A DNA stretch of 15,140 bases from SABI01 sp964453215 (GCA_964453215.1 CAYVRR010000049.1:1-15140); one strand, 5' to 3'. Shown: positions 1 through 7,408, counted from the first letter of the stretch. Notes: generated by a model from the letters alone, not told the origin. Program-made: numbers and translations.

Positions 1-1
1 G

Positions 2-304
2 AACTTCTTTGATGGACTTCCAGCTGGTGATCAAAAACTTATTCGTGATTACTGGAAAGGCATTGTTGCAGAGAGCGCAACATGGATTCAAGCACAAAAT
101 GATAAAATGCAACAAGAAATTGCTAAAAAACGTCCTCAAATATCATTTAAAGAGCTCACCCCAACAGAAGTTGCTGAGTTAAAAGCACTCGCACAGACAA
201 AAGTATATCCTGAATTCCCATCAATTGGTGGTAAAGATTCAGCTATGATGTTGGACGTGTTACTTAAAGACATTGCTGATGCACAAAAAGCATTAGGATT
301 GTAA
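2..304 (+). CDS. TRAP transporter substrate-binding protein DctP, C-terminal part (5' end outside window)
   Basis: The open frame enters from the left edge and ends at the TAA at 302-304, giving about 100 C-terminal residues. It begins NFFDGLPAGDQKLIRDYW and ends in helical sequence (MMLDVLLKDIADAQKALGL). The pattern 'F..LP...Q..I.......A..W' followed by charged amphipathic helices is typical of the last lobe of DctP-family periplasmic binding proteins. The DctQ and DctM genes that follow support this strongly. By family knowledge it would capture the substrate in the periplasm and deliver it to the QM permease. Ligand-binding residues, including the usual carboxylate-binding Arg, lie upstream of the window, so specificity cannot be read here. 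Context suggests an ectoine-like compound. An internal ATG at 107 is not the start, because the frame is open and family-like before it. Confidence 0.82.
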   Translation, partial: NFFDGLPAGDQKLIRDYWKGIVAESATWIQAQNDKMQQEIAKKRPQISFKELTPTEVAELKALAQTKVYPEFPSIGGKDSAMMLDVLLKDIADAQKALGL

Positions 305-315
305 AAGAATCTTTT

Positions 316-354
316 AAGATCTCTCAGAGAGCCTATGAGCTCTCTGAGATTCTT
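316..354 (+). promoter_or_regulatory. Intercistronic hairpin between dctP and dctQ
   Basis: TCTCAGAGAGC (322-332) and GCTCTCTGAGA (339-349) form a perfect 11-bp stem around the 6-nt loop CTATGA. AAGA at 316-319 can pair with TCTT at 351-354 across a small internal loop. The element fills most of the 72-nt gap between the binding-protein stop and the dctQ start. It is followed by AAAAAGGAAAGG rather than a U-tract, so it does not look like a complete intrinsic terminator. By analogy with other binding-protein operons it may stabilise the upstream mRNA or attenuate read-through, giving more binding protein than permease. That role is inference. Confidence 0.6.
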
Positions 355-376
355 AAAAAGGAAAGGTACCTAATTT

Positions 377-1009
377 ATGAGTGAACAATTAAAGGCTCAA
401 GAGAGTCCTGAAAAAAATACATGGCAAAAACTTGGTAATGCGGCTTCACTGTTTGTTGACAGATTTGAAGTCTGGGTGTTAATCATTAGCACATCGGGCC
501 TCGCTGTGTTACTAATAGCAAATGTCATTCTAAGAAATGTGTACAGATCTATTCACTTTGCTGAAGAAATTTCACAATTGTTTATTATTCTTATAACATT
601 TATTGGAACGAGTTATGCTACAAGAAGAGCAAGACACATTCGTATGGGAGCATTATTAGAATTACTCCCTCCAAAAATAGAAAAGGTGTTAATACTCATC
701 ATCTCTGCCTTCAGCGCTATTGTCATGTTGATGTTAGCTTATATTGCGCTTCAATATGTAATTACTCTGAGAATGAGAGGCACCCTTACTGCATCACTGA
801 GAGCTCCTTATTGGCTATTTGTCATTGCTGCACCTGTTGGGTTAGGGATGAGTGGTTTTCAATTTGTGAGAACCTTTATTAAAAACATTGTAGAAAAAGA
901 TGTTTGGTTATCACCTGAACAAAAAGATGAATATGAAGATGAAGAGACAATGTATCAAAATGCAATGGCAAGCATCGACTTAGATAGCATTGAAATAAAG
1001 GAGAAATAA
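377..1009 (+). CDS. TRAP transporter small permease (DctQ family)
   Basis: A 210-residue membrane protein with four hydrophobic segments, roughly at residues 33-53, 66-82, 95-120 and 136-160, is the layout of DctQ small permease subunits. The segment with FAEEISQLF and the following ATRRARHIRMGAL match the conserved acidic and Arg/His region of the family. With DctM it forms the Na+-coupled inner-membrane translocator fed by the periplasmic binding protein. AGGAAAGG at 358-365 serves as ribosome-binding site 11 nt before the ATG. The protein is longer than a typical DctQ (about 160-180 residues). It has a hydrophilic N-terminal extension and a strongly acidic C-terminal tail of about 40 residues (KDEYEDEETMYQ and onward). 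It is followed 5 nt later by dctM, so the two are surely co-translated. Confidence 0.93.
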   Translation: MSEQLKAQESPEKNTWQKLGNAASLFVDRFEVWVLIISTSGLAVLLIANVILRNVYRSIHFAEEISQLFIILITFIGTSYATRRARHIRMGALLELLPPKIEKVLILIISAFSAIVMLMLAYIALQYVITLRMRGTLTASLRAPYWLFVIAAPVGLGMSGFQFVRTFIKNIVEKDVWLSPEQKDEYEDEETMYQNAMASIDLDSIEIKEK

Positions 1010-1014
1010 GTAAT

Positions 1015-2292
1015 ATGGGAATCGTCGGATTAGTAATGGTCGCGATGTTGATGCTTGGATTTCCTTTCGTCATCGTCTTATTAGGACCAGTTCTTGCATA
1101 TTTGGGCATAAATATGCCAAACATGAATTTGCAAGTGGTGATTCAACAAATCATCAATGGATTTTCACCTCCCGCATTGGTGTGTGTACCGATGTTTATT
1201 TTAGCTGCAAATATTATGACAAGTGGAAAATCAGCTGCACGTCTTGTTGAGATGATTAGGGTCTTTGTTGGCCACATCCCTGGAGGACTTGCTATTACCA
1301 CAAACGCTTCTTGTACCCTCTTTGGTGCAGTAAGTGGATCAACTCAAGCAACAGTATCAGCAATTGGTGGAACAATGAGACCAATGCTTCTAAAAGCTGG
1401 GTACTCATCATCATTTACCCTCGGTCTTATCATTAATGCAAGTGATATTGCCCTCCTTATCCCCCCATCAATTGGATTTGTTGTCTATGGTGTTGTTACT
1501 AGTACCTCTATTGGTAAACTATTTCTAGCTGGAATTGGCCCTGGTATTTTGATCTTTGTACTATTTTCAATCTTTGTTTATTTCTATTCAAAGATTAAGA
1601 AAATTGCAATTATGGAAAAATCTACTCGAAGCGAAAAAATTAAAGCATTAAAAGATGGATATTTAGTTCTTGGTTTCCCAATTATTGTAGTTGGTGGAAT
1701 CTACGCTGGAGTTTTTAGTCCAACAGAAGCAAGTGCAGCTGGTGTTGCCTATGCTATTTTACTTGAAGGAATCATCTATAGAACGCTTACCTTTGATAAA
1801 CTAAGAAAAGCAATTTTAGATGCTGGTATCGTTACTGGTGTTGTATTTATTTTAGTTGGTGCTGGACAGATGTTTAGCTGGCTCATTAGTTTCTTACGCA
1901 TTCCTCAAGCTATCATGCCTCTCATAATTGGAACAGATCCAACTCAATTACAATTAATTTTAGTTGTAGTTGTTGCCTACTTTGTTGCATGTATGTTTGT
2001 TGACCCAATTGTTGCTATATATGTACTCTCTCCAATTTTCCAACCATATGTTGTGATGACTGGAATTGATCCTGTATTATTAGGAACACTTGTTGTACTA
2101 CAAGCTGCTATTGGTAGCGCTACTCCTCCATTTGGATGTGATATCTTTACAGCTCAACTCATATTTAGAAGGCCCTATTTAGAGGTAATTAGATCGACTC
2201 CACCATTTGTCCTTATCCTCATATTATCTACTGCACTTATCATAATGTTCCCACAAATTGCACTGTTCTTGCCTAATGCTGCGGGATTATAA
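1015..2292 (+). CDS. TRAP transporter large permease (DctM family)
   Basis: This 425-residue, very hydrophobic protein has the usual length of DctM. Recognisable family stretches include VPMFILAANIMTSGKSA near residue 60, the GAVSGSTQATVSAIGG re-entrant-loop region near residue 103, the PPSIGFVVYGV segment near residue 150, the FSPTEASAAGVAYA motif near residue 235, and IGSATPPFGCDIF near residue 365. It is the ion-coupled elevator subunit of the TRAP importer in the inner membrane. The ATG at 1015 follows a good AAGGAG (997-1003 region) and lies 5 nt after the dctQ stop. The stop at 2290-2292 is 19 nt before the next gene. Assignment to the family is essentially certain. Substrate can only be inferred from the downstream eut-like genes. 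Confidence 0.97.
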   Translation: MGIVGLVMVAMLMLGFPFVIVLLGPVLAYLGINMPNMNLQVVIQQIINGFSPPALVCVPMFILAANIMTSGKSAARLVEMIRVFVGHIPGGLAITTNASCTLFGAVSGSTQATVSAIGGTMRPMLLKAGYSSSFTLGLIINASDIALLIPPSIGFVVYGVVTSTSIGKLFLAGIGPGILIFVLFSIFVYFYSKIKKIAIMEKSTRSEKIKALKDGYLVLGFPIIVVGGIYAGVFSPTEASAAGVAYAILLEGIIYRTLTFDKLRKAILDAGIVTGVVFILVGAGQMFSWLISFLRIPQAIMPLIIGTDPTQLQLILVVVVAYFVACMFVDPIVAIYVLSPIFQPYVVMTGIDPVLLGTLVVLQAAIGSATPPFGCDIFTAQLIFRRPYLEVIRSTPPFVLILILSTALIIMFPQIALFLPNAAGL

Positions 2293-2296
2293 CAGT

Positions 2297-2303
2297 GAGG
2301 GAG
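2297..2303 (+). promoter_or_regulatory. Ribosome-binding site that decides the racemase-family start
   Basis: GAGGGAG lies 8 nt before the ATG at 2312, immediately after the dctM stop. The alternative upstream ATG at 2258 has no purine-rich site, so 2312 is preferred. Confidence 0.65.
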
Positions 2304-2311
2304 TTATTGAT

Positions 2312-3049
2312 ATGATCTATAACGTAAAAGGGAAACAATTGAGTTATGGTGAGAGTATTGGAATCTTATTACTCGAAAACTTTGTCCCTTTTATCCCAGG
2401 GGATACAGCGAATGCAACAACCTACTCGTATCCCGTTCGATTTGAACGGGTTGAGGGGTTAAGCGTTGAAAAAATATTTAACCATGATATGAAAATGTAT
2501 GATGCCCTAAAAAAGAGCGCAGAGAGATTACAATATGAAGGGGTGAAGGCCATTACAGGGGATTGTGGATTTATGGCGATTTATCAAAAAAGATTGATGA
2601 ACGAACTCGATATGCCAATATTTTTATCGAGTCTTATTCAACTCCACTTTATCCTACAAATTATTTCATCTCACAGTAAAGTTTTAGTAATCACCGCTAA
2701 TAAAAAATCGTTAACACATGAATTATTTGAAATGCTTAACATTTCAAAAGAGATGCAACAGCGTCTCTCTATTGTTGGACTAGAAACATGTGAAGAATTT
2801 AAAGAGGCAGTGATTGATGAGAAAGGAACTATCGACAGCGAAAAAATAGAAGCGTGTGTTATTAACTATGCACTAGAAGAAATTCAACAAGAAAAAGATG
2901 TAAAAGCTATTTTACTTGAATGTAGTATGCTGCCTCCATATGCACATGCATTAAGTAAAGCGACAGAGCTTCCAATCTTTGATTACATCACAATGATTGA
3001 TTACGTACACGATGCCCTTATTAAGAAAGAGTATAGTGGTCATATGTAA
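2312..3049 (+). CDS. Aspartate/glutamate racemase superfamily protein, in the position of eutA
   Basis: The 245-residue protein shows two half-sites of the Asp/Glu/hydantoin racemase superfamily. One is a Cys in GDCGFM (C85) and the other a Cys in LLECSMLPPYA (C204), which would form a two-cysteine acid/base pair. Near the N-terminus, FIPGDTANATTYSYPV resembles a superfamily branch often sitting beside transporter genes. The start chosen is the ATG at 2312, which has GAGGGAG (2297-2303) 8 nt upstream. An in-frame ATG at 2258 would overlap dctM by 35 nt, adds a non-conserved leader and lacks a ribosome site. The gene lies between the TRAP permease and the ectoine-hydrolase-like gene, the place occupied by eutA in known clusters. 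Its sequence does not look like the maleate-isomerase/arylmalonate-decarboxylase type that I associate with EutA. Racemase, isomerase or decarboxylase are all possible, and the substrate is unknown. Confidence 0.82.
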   Translation: MIYNVKGKQLSYGESIGILLLENFVPFIPGDTANATTYSYPVRFERVEGLSVEKIFNHDMKMYDALKKSAERLQYEGVKAITGDCGFMAIYQKRLMNELDMPIFLSSLIQLHFILQIISSHSKVLVITANKKSLTHELFEMLNISKEMQQRLSIVGLETCEEFKEAVIDEKGTIDSEKIEACVINYALEEIQQEKDVKAILLECSMLPPYAHALSKATELPIFDYITMIDYVHDALIKKEYSGHM

Positions 3050-3067
3050 AAGAAAAGGAGAACACTG

Positions 3068-4249
3068 ATGTCTGTATTTAAAAAAGAAGAGTATAAAGAG
3101 AGAGTTGCAAAAACGAAACTAGCTATGCAAAAAAGAGGGATTGAAGTCTTAATAGTTTCTCATCCTGCAAACTTGAATTACTTAACAGGATATGATGGGT
3201 GGTCATTTTATGTTCATCAATGCGTTATCGTGGCACTCAACAAAGAAGATCCAATTTGGATAGGGCGAGGAATGGATGCTAATGGAGCAAGAATAACCTC
3301 TTATCTCAAAAACGAAGATATATATGAATATGCAGACAACTATGTTCAATCTCTAGAACGCCATCCTATGCACTTTATTGCTGATATCATGAAAAAACTT
3401 AACATGGATAAAAAAACAGTTGGCGTGGAAATGGATCAGTTCTATTTCACCCACAGATCTTATGTTGAACTTGAAAAAAGTCTCCCCCATGCGAAGTTCT
3501 TAGATGGTAATGCCCTTGTAAATTGGGTCAGGGTTGTAAAAAGTGATGCAGAACTTGAAGTTATGAAAATAGCTGGTGAAATTGCAGTGAATGTGATGGA
3601 TGCTGCAAAAAACAATATATATCCAGGAGTAAGAGAGTGTGATGCAGCGAGTGAAATCGTAAAAGCTCAATATAAAGGAACACCCACCCATGGTGGAGAT
3701 TACCCCTCCATCGTTCCCCTCATGATGGCAGGAGAAGCAACAAAAACTCCTCACCTCACCTGGAGTGATAAACCATTTAAAAAGGATGAAGCAGTCCTTT
3801 TAGAACTTAGCGGAGTCTATAAACATTATCATGCTCCTATTGCACGAACTCTCTTTCTTGGCAAAACCCCTCCCACTCTCATGAGTGACACTGCTAAAGT
3901 AGTTATTGAAGGCTTAGAAAAAACATTAGAATTTATTAAACCAGGCATTACTGCAGCAGATGTTGAAGCAAAATGGAGAGAAGCAATACGTCACTCACAA
4001 ATAGTGAAAGAAAGTAGGCTTGGGTACTCCATTGGAGTTAATTATCCACCAGACTGGGGTGAACACACCATTAGCCTACGCCCAGGAGACCTCACTATAT
4101 TACAGCCTAATATGGCCCTTCACCTCATTCCAGGTATTTGGTTTGATGATGTTGGCTTTGAAATTGATGCCTCTATCTATCTCACAGAAACCGGGTATGA
4201 ATCATTCTATACCTATCCATTAGATATCATCTATAATGTGAGTAAATAA
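3068..4249 (+). CDS. doeA: Ectoine hydrolase-like M24-fold protein (DoeA/EutD family), copy 1
   Basis: The 393-residue protein has the two-domain creatinase/prolidase layout and family-specific DoeA/EutD stretches: LTGYDGWSFYVHQ (39-51), GRGMDANGA (67-75), NYVQSLERHPM (91-101), VGVEMD (118-123), HGGDYPSIVPL (208-218), PHLTWSD (228-234), YPPDWGEHTISLRPGD (326-341) and IWFDDVGFEID (357-367). Canonical M24 metalloproteases use two Asp in D.G....Y..D.TRT. Here the region reads LELSGVYKHYHAPIART, so the metal-binding Asp pair is absent. This is expected for metal-free creatinase-like hydrolases such as EutD, which open the ectoine ring to N-acetyl-diaminobutyrate. E246, E332, H333, H352 and E365 remain as candidate catalytic or binding residues. 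AAGGAG (3055-3060) precedes the ATG by 7 nt. Its last base overlaps the next start codon. Annotation as Xaa-Pro peptidase would be misleading. The exact substrate (ectoine, hydroxyectoine or analogue) is inferred. Confidence 0.85.
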   Translation: MSVFKKEEYKERVAKTKLAMQKRGIEVLIVSHPANLNYLTGYDGWSFYVHQCVIVALNKEDPIWIGRGMDANGARITSYLKNEDIYEYADNYVQSLERHPMHFIADIMKKLNMDKKTVGVEMDQFYFTHRSYVELEKSLPHAKFLDGNALVNWVRVVKSDAELEVMKIAGEIAVNVMDAAKNNIYPGVRECDAASEIVKAQYKGTPTHGGDYPSIVPLMMAGEATKTPHLTWSDKPFKKDEAVLLELSGVYKHYHAPIARTLFLGKTPPTLMSDTAKVVIEGLEKTLEFIKPGITAADVEAKWREAIRHSQIVKESRLGYSIGVNYPPDWGEHTISLRPGDLTILQPNMALHLIPGIWFDDVGFEIDASIYLTETGYESFYTYPLDIIYNVSK

Positions 4250-5229
4250 TGAGTAATTCTATCCCCTCAATAAGCGATGTATTTGAAGCTACCACTCGAG
4301 TTTATCCTATAGCACGAGTAACTCCACTATTGCCATCAGGATTCATAGCAAAAGAGTTCAAAGCAAAAAGTGTGATGCTAAAGTGTGAATTTCTGCAAGA
4401 GACAGGATCTTTTAAGATTCGAGGAGCTGCTAACAAGATAGGAAGTTTAACAGATGAAGAAAAAAAGAGGGGAGTGATCACTTTTTCAACAGGAAATCAT
4501 GGCAAAGCTGTTAGCTTTGTTGCATCTCACTACCTTGTTCCCTCCCTCGTGTGCCTCTCTAACAGAGTTCCTCAATATAGAGTGAAAGCAATAGAGGCAT
4601 TGAACGGAGTTGTTATTCAAGAAGGTAATAGCCAAGATGAGGCAGAAAAAGCTTACCTACGAATAATGGAAGAAAAAAGAATGATTCCTGTTGTCCCCTT
4701 TGATGACCCCTATATTACAAGTGGTCAAGGAACCATCTCCCTTGAAATTTTCAATCAACATCCAGATGTAGATACCCTCATCATTCCACTAAGTGGTGGG
4801 GGATTACTTGGCGGAATGGCAATGGCTATGAAACACATTAAACCACGTGTTCGTATTATTGGGGTTTCTATTGCCCGCTCTCCTGCTATGCTACAGAGCC
4901 TGAAAGAGGGGAAGGTAGTTCAAGTAGAAGAAAAAGATACTATAGCTGATTCCCTTCTAGGGGGAATTGGGTTTGACAACAGCTACACATACAACCTAGT
5001 CAAACAGTTTGTAGATGAACATGTAGTGGTTGATGAGAAAGAGATAAAAGAGGCTATGAGATTATATTTTTATGAGCATGGACTTGTAGTTGAAGGGGGA
5101 GGAGCCGTCTCCCTCGCTGCAATTCTTTCAAATAAAGTAGATATTTCAAATCGTCACGTTGTGATGCCTTTAACTGGTCGTAATGTCGATTACGATACAT
5201 ACCTAAAAGTTATTCAACATAGGGAGTAA
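4249..5229 (+). CDS. eutB: PLP-dependent threonine dehydratase-like enzyme (EutB-like)
   Basis: This 326-residue fold-type II PLP enzyme carries the cofactor lysine in TGSFKIRGA (K56), the phosphate/carboxylate loop STGNHGKAVS (80-89), the PLP phosphate-binding glycine loop SGGGLLGG (182-189), VEGGGAVSLAAI near 281-292, and TGRNVD at 309-314 where many dehydratases have SGGN. There is no C-terminal ACT domain, so it resembles catabolic, non-allosteric dehydratases. The A of its ATG is the last base of the preceding hydrolase stop (TAATG), indicating translational coupling. Its place between an ectoine-hydrolase-like gene and an ornithine-cyclodeaminase-like gene matches EutB, thought to act on the hydroxylated diaminobutyrate derived from hydroxyectoine. 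From sequence alone a threonine/serine dehydratase, serine racemase or hydroxyaspartate dehydratase cannot be excluded. The EutB name rests mainly on context. Confidence 0.8.
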   Translation: MSNSIPSISDVFEATTRVYPIARVTPLLPSGFIAKEFKAKSVMLKCEFLQETGSFKIRGAANKIGSLTDEEKKRGVITFSTGNHGKAVSFVASHYLVPSLVCLSNRVPQYRVKAIEALNGVVIQEGNSQDEAEKAYLRIMEEKRMIPVVPFDDPYITSGQGTISLEIFNQHPDVDTLIIPLSGGGLLGGMAMAMKHIKPRVRIIGVSIARSPAMLQSLKEGKVVQVEEKDTIADSLLGGIGFDNSYTYNLVKQFVDEHVVVDEKEIKEAMRLYFYEHGLVVEGGGAVSLAAILSNKVDISNRHVVMPLTGRNVDYDTYLKVIQHRE

Positions 5230-5233
5230 TAGA

Positions 5234-6235
5234 ATGAAATTAGATCCTATACGTATTTTGAACGAAAAAGAACTCACTAAATATGTAAAATTAGATGTAA
5301 CTCTTATTCAAGAGATAGAAAAAGGGTTTGTTGCCCTCTCAAACAAAGAGGCAACAGTTCCACCCATTATGATGCTCCCTGTGCCATCTCTTGATGGGGA
5401 GGTAGATATTAAAAGTGCATTTGTTCACACGATGCCATCTCTTGCTGTAAAAATAGCTTCAGGGTTCTTTAAGAATCCAGAGCTAGGTCTTCCTAGTCAG
5501 TCTGGTCAAATGCTCGTTATTAGCACTACAACTGGAATGTTAGAAGCAGTATTGTTAGATAATGGGTATTTAACCCAAATTAGAACTGCAGCAGCTGGAG
5601 CAATCGCTGCAAAGTACTTTGCGAAGAGAGATGTAGAGAATGTTGGTGTATTTGGTTGTGGAGTACAAGCTCGCTATCAAATGCAATCTCTTAAGTTAGT
5701 GAGAGATTATAAAAAAATCTATATGTTTAGTATCGACACCGATGAGAGAAAAAGAGCCTTTGTTGAGGATATAAAAAAGAGTTTAGATATAGAAGTAGTA
5801 ATTGCCTCTAGTGGTGAAGAACTTGTTAAAAATTGTGACATCGTTGTGACCACAACCCCATCAAGAAAAGCCTATTTTTCTCCTGAATGGATCCACCCAG
5901 GGCTACATATTACCTCCATGGGAAGTGATGCAGAAGATAAACAAGAGCTTTATGCAAAAGTATTTCAAAAAGCAGATATCATAGCATGTGACCTATTATC
6001 TCAATCAACTCGTCTTGGTGAATTAAGAGCTCCTAAAGAAGCTGGATTTATAAAAGATCTGAGTGTGGTAAGAGAAATTGGGGATGTGATCAGTAATAAG
6101 AAAAAAGGAAGAGAAGATGATACACAAGTGAGTATCTGTGATTTAACAGGAGTTGGAGTACAAGATACCGTTGTTGCAATGATGGCCTACAATATAGCGA
6201 AAGAGAAAAATGTAGGCTTACAAGTTGAGAGGTAG
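5234..6235 (+). CDS. eutC: Ornithine cyclodeaminase/mu-crystallin family enzyme (EutC-like)
   Basis: The 333-residue protein has the two-part cyclodeaminase fold. An N-terminal substrate domain contains VKIASGFF (72-79, candidate K73) and TQIRTAAAGAIAAKYF (114-129, candidate R117). The Rossmann domain has the dinucleotide motif GCGVQA (141-146), followed by VTTTPS (205-210). The late DLTGVGVQD (303-311) supplies the usual conserved Asp. The family covers ornithine and lysine cyclodeaminases, alanine dehydrogenases and ketimine reductases, all acting through NAD(P)-bound imine chemistry. AGGGAG (5221-5226) lies 7 nt before the ATG, 4 nt after the eutB-like stop. The eutB-eutC order next to DoeA-type hydrolases is the arrangement seen in hydroxyectoine-utilisation clusters, so EutC is the best name. 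Its exact reaction is not settled by sequence. Confidence 0.82.
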   Translation: MKLDPIRILNEKELTKYVKLDVTLIQEIEKGFVALSNKEATVPPIMMLPVPSLDGEVDIKSAFVHTMPSLAVKIASGFFKNPELGLPSQSGQMLVISTTTGMLEAVLLDNGYLTQIRTAAAGAIAAKYFAKRDVENVGVFGCGVQARYQMQSLKLVRDYKKIYMFSIDTDERKRAFVEDIKKSLDIEVVIASSGEELVKNCDIVVTTTPSRKAYFSPEWIHPGLHITSMGSDAEDKQELYAKVFQKADIIACDLLSQSTRLGELRAPKEAGFIKDLSVVREIGDVISNKKKGREDDTQVSICDLTGVGVQDTVVAMMAYNIAKEKNVGLQVER

Positions 6236-6237
6236 AT

Positions 6238-7407
6238 ATGAAAAAACTCCCATTTAATCATCAAGAATATAATCGAAGAGTAAGAAAAGTAAAAGAATCT
6301 ATGGATAGAAGAGGAATTGAACTCCTTTTAGTTCTCGATCCATCTCACATGAACTACCTAACGGGATTTGATGGATGGTCTTTTTATGTCCACCAAGGCA
6401 TCATTATTAGCTTAAAAGAGGAGCATCCAATTTGGTTTGGCCGTATGCAAGACTCTAATGCAGCACGAATGACCACCTACTTACCTGAAGAAAATATAAA
6501 AGGCTATAAAGATGAATATGTTCAATCTCGTTATATCCACACGATGGAATTTGTAGCATCTTTAATAAGAGGGAAGGGGAACGTGTTAGCTATTGAAATG
6601 GATGGCTATTGGACGAATCCAAAGATGTACCTTACCCTCTTAAAAGAGCTATCAGGCATCACCATAGTTGATGCGATGAATTTAGTTGGGTGGGTAAAGA
6701 CAATTAAGGTAAAAGAAGAGATCGATTATATTAAAGAAGCTGGAAAGATTACAGTAAATGCGATGAACACAGCTATTGAGAATATAAAAGAGGGTGTATA
6801 TGAAAAAGAAGTCGCCGCCCTTGTTTCAGCAGAGCAAATTAGAGGAACTAAGCACTACGGTGGAGATAGCCCTGCAATATTTCCAATCATTCCTAGTGAA
6901 CTACGAACTAGTAGCGCCCACCTTACCTACTCACTAGATAGAAAGTATCAAAAAAATGATGTAGTACTTTTAGAACTTGGAGCCGCTCGCTACCACTATC
7001 ATGCGCCACTTAGTCGAACCCTTTATATTGGTGAGCCCCCTAAAGATTTAAAACACGTAAGTGATGTTGTGGTACATGGATTACAAAAGACCCTTTCTCG
7101 TATAGGTCCTGGAGTATTGGCCGAAGAAGTGGAAGCGATTTGGAGGGAACAACTTGTTGGCACTGGTGTTGAAAAACCTAGCCGAGTTGGATACTCATTT
7201 GGACTTGCCTTTGTTCCAGACTGGGGTGAACACACACTCTCTTTACGACCTGGAGATAAAACTGTCTTGGTTGAGGGAATGACTATCCACTTCATGCCAG
7301 GAATCTGGTTAGATACCTACGGTTTTGAGTGTAGCGAGCCTTTTATTGTCACCAGAAGTGGATGTGAAAAGATCATAGAATACCCCCAAAAGCTCTTTAC
7401 TATATAA
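6238..7407 (+). CDS. Second, divergent ectoine hydrolase-like M24-fold protein (DoeA/EutD family), copy 2
   Basis: The 389-residue protein is clearly paralogous to the hydrolase encoded at 3068-4249 along its whole length. Shared blocks are LTGFDGWSFYVHQ (41-53), YVQS (94-97), YGGDSPAIFP (207-216), YHYHAPLSRT (252-261) and VPDWGEHTLSLRPGD (326-340). It departs from copy 1 and from the DoeA pattern at several otherwise stable positions: GRMQDSNAA instead of GRGMDANGA, AHLTYSLDR instead of PHLTWSDKP, and WLDTYGFECSEP instead of WFDDVGFEIDAS. Like copy 1 it lacks the M24 metal-binding Asp pair, while the Glu of LLELG (E246), the EH of WGEHT and the Glu of GFEC (E363) remain. It starts 2 nt after the eutC-like stop, with a weak GAGAGG site, and is the last gene of the operon. 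It may hydrolyse a related ring compound or the partner stereo- or hydroxy-form. The function is inference. Confidence 0.82.
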   Translation: MKKLPFNHQEYNRRVRKVKESMDRRGIELLLVLDPSHMNYLTGFDGWSFYVHQGIIISLKEEHPIWFGRMQDSNAARMTTYLPEENIKGYKDEYVQSRYIHTMEFVASLIRGKGNVLAIEMDGYWTNPKMYLTLLKELSGITIVDAMNLVGWVKTIKVKEEIDYIKEAGKITVNAMNTAIENIKEGVYEKEVAALVSAEQIRGTKHYGGDSPAIFPIIPSELRTSSAHLTYSLDRKYQKNDVVLLELGAARYHYHAPLSRTLYIGEPPKDLKHVSDVVVHGLQKTLSRIGPGVLAEEVEAIWREQLVGTGVEKPSRVGYSFGLAFVPDWGEHTLSLRPGDKTVLVEGMTIHFMPGIWLDTYGFECSEPFIVTRSGCEKIIEYPQKLFTI

Positions 7408-7408
7408 A

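Noticed and set aside
2258..2311. Upstream in-frame start for the racemase-family gene
   Set aside because: It overlaps dctM, lacks a ribosome site and adds residues (MHCSCLMLRDYNSEGV) with no family resemblance; 2312 has GAGGGAG at good spacing.
3068..4249. Annotation as Xaa-Pro aminopeptidase/prolidase
   Set aside because: Metal-binding Asp residues are missing and several DoeA/EutD-specific blocks are present.
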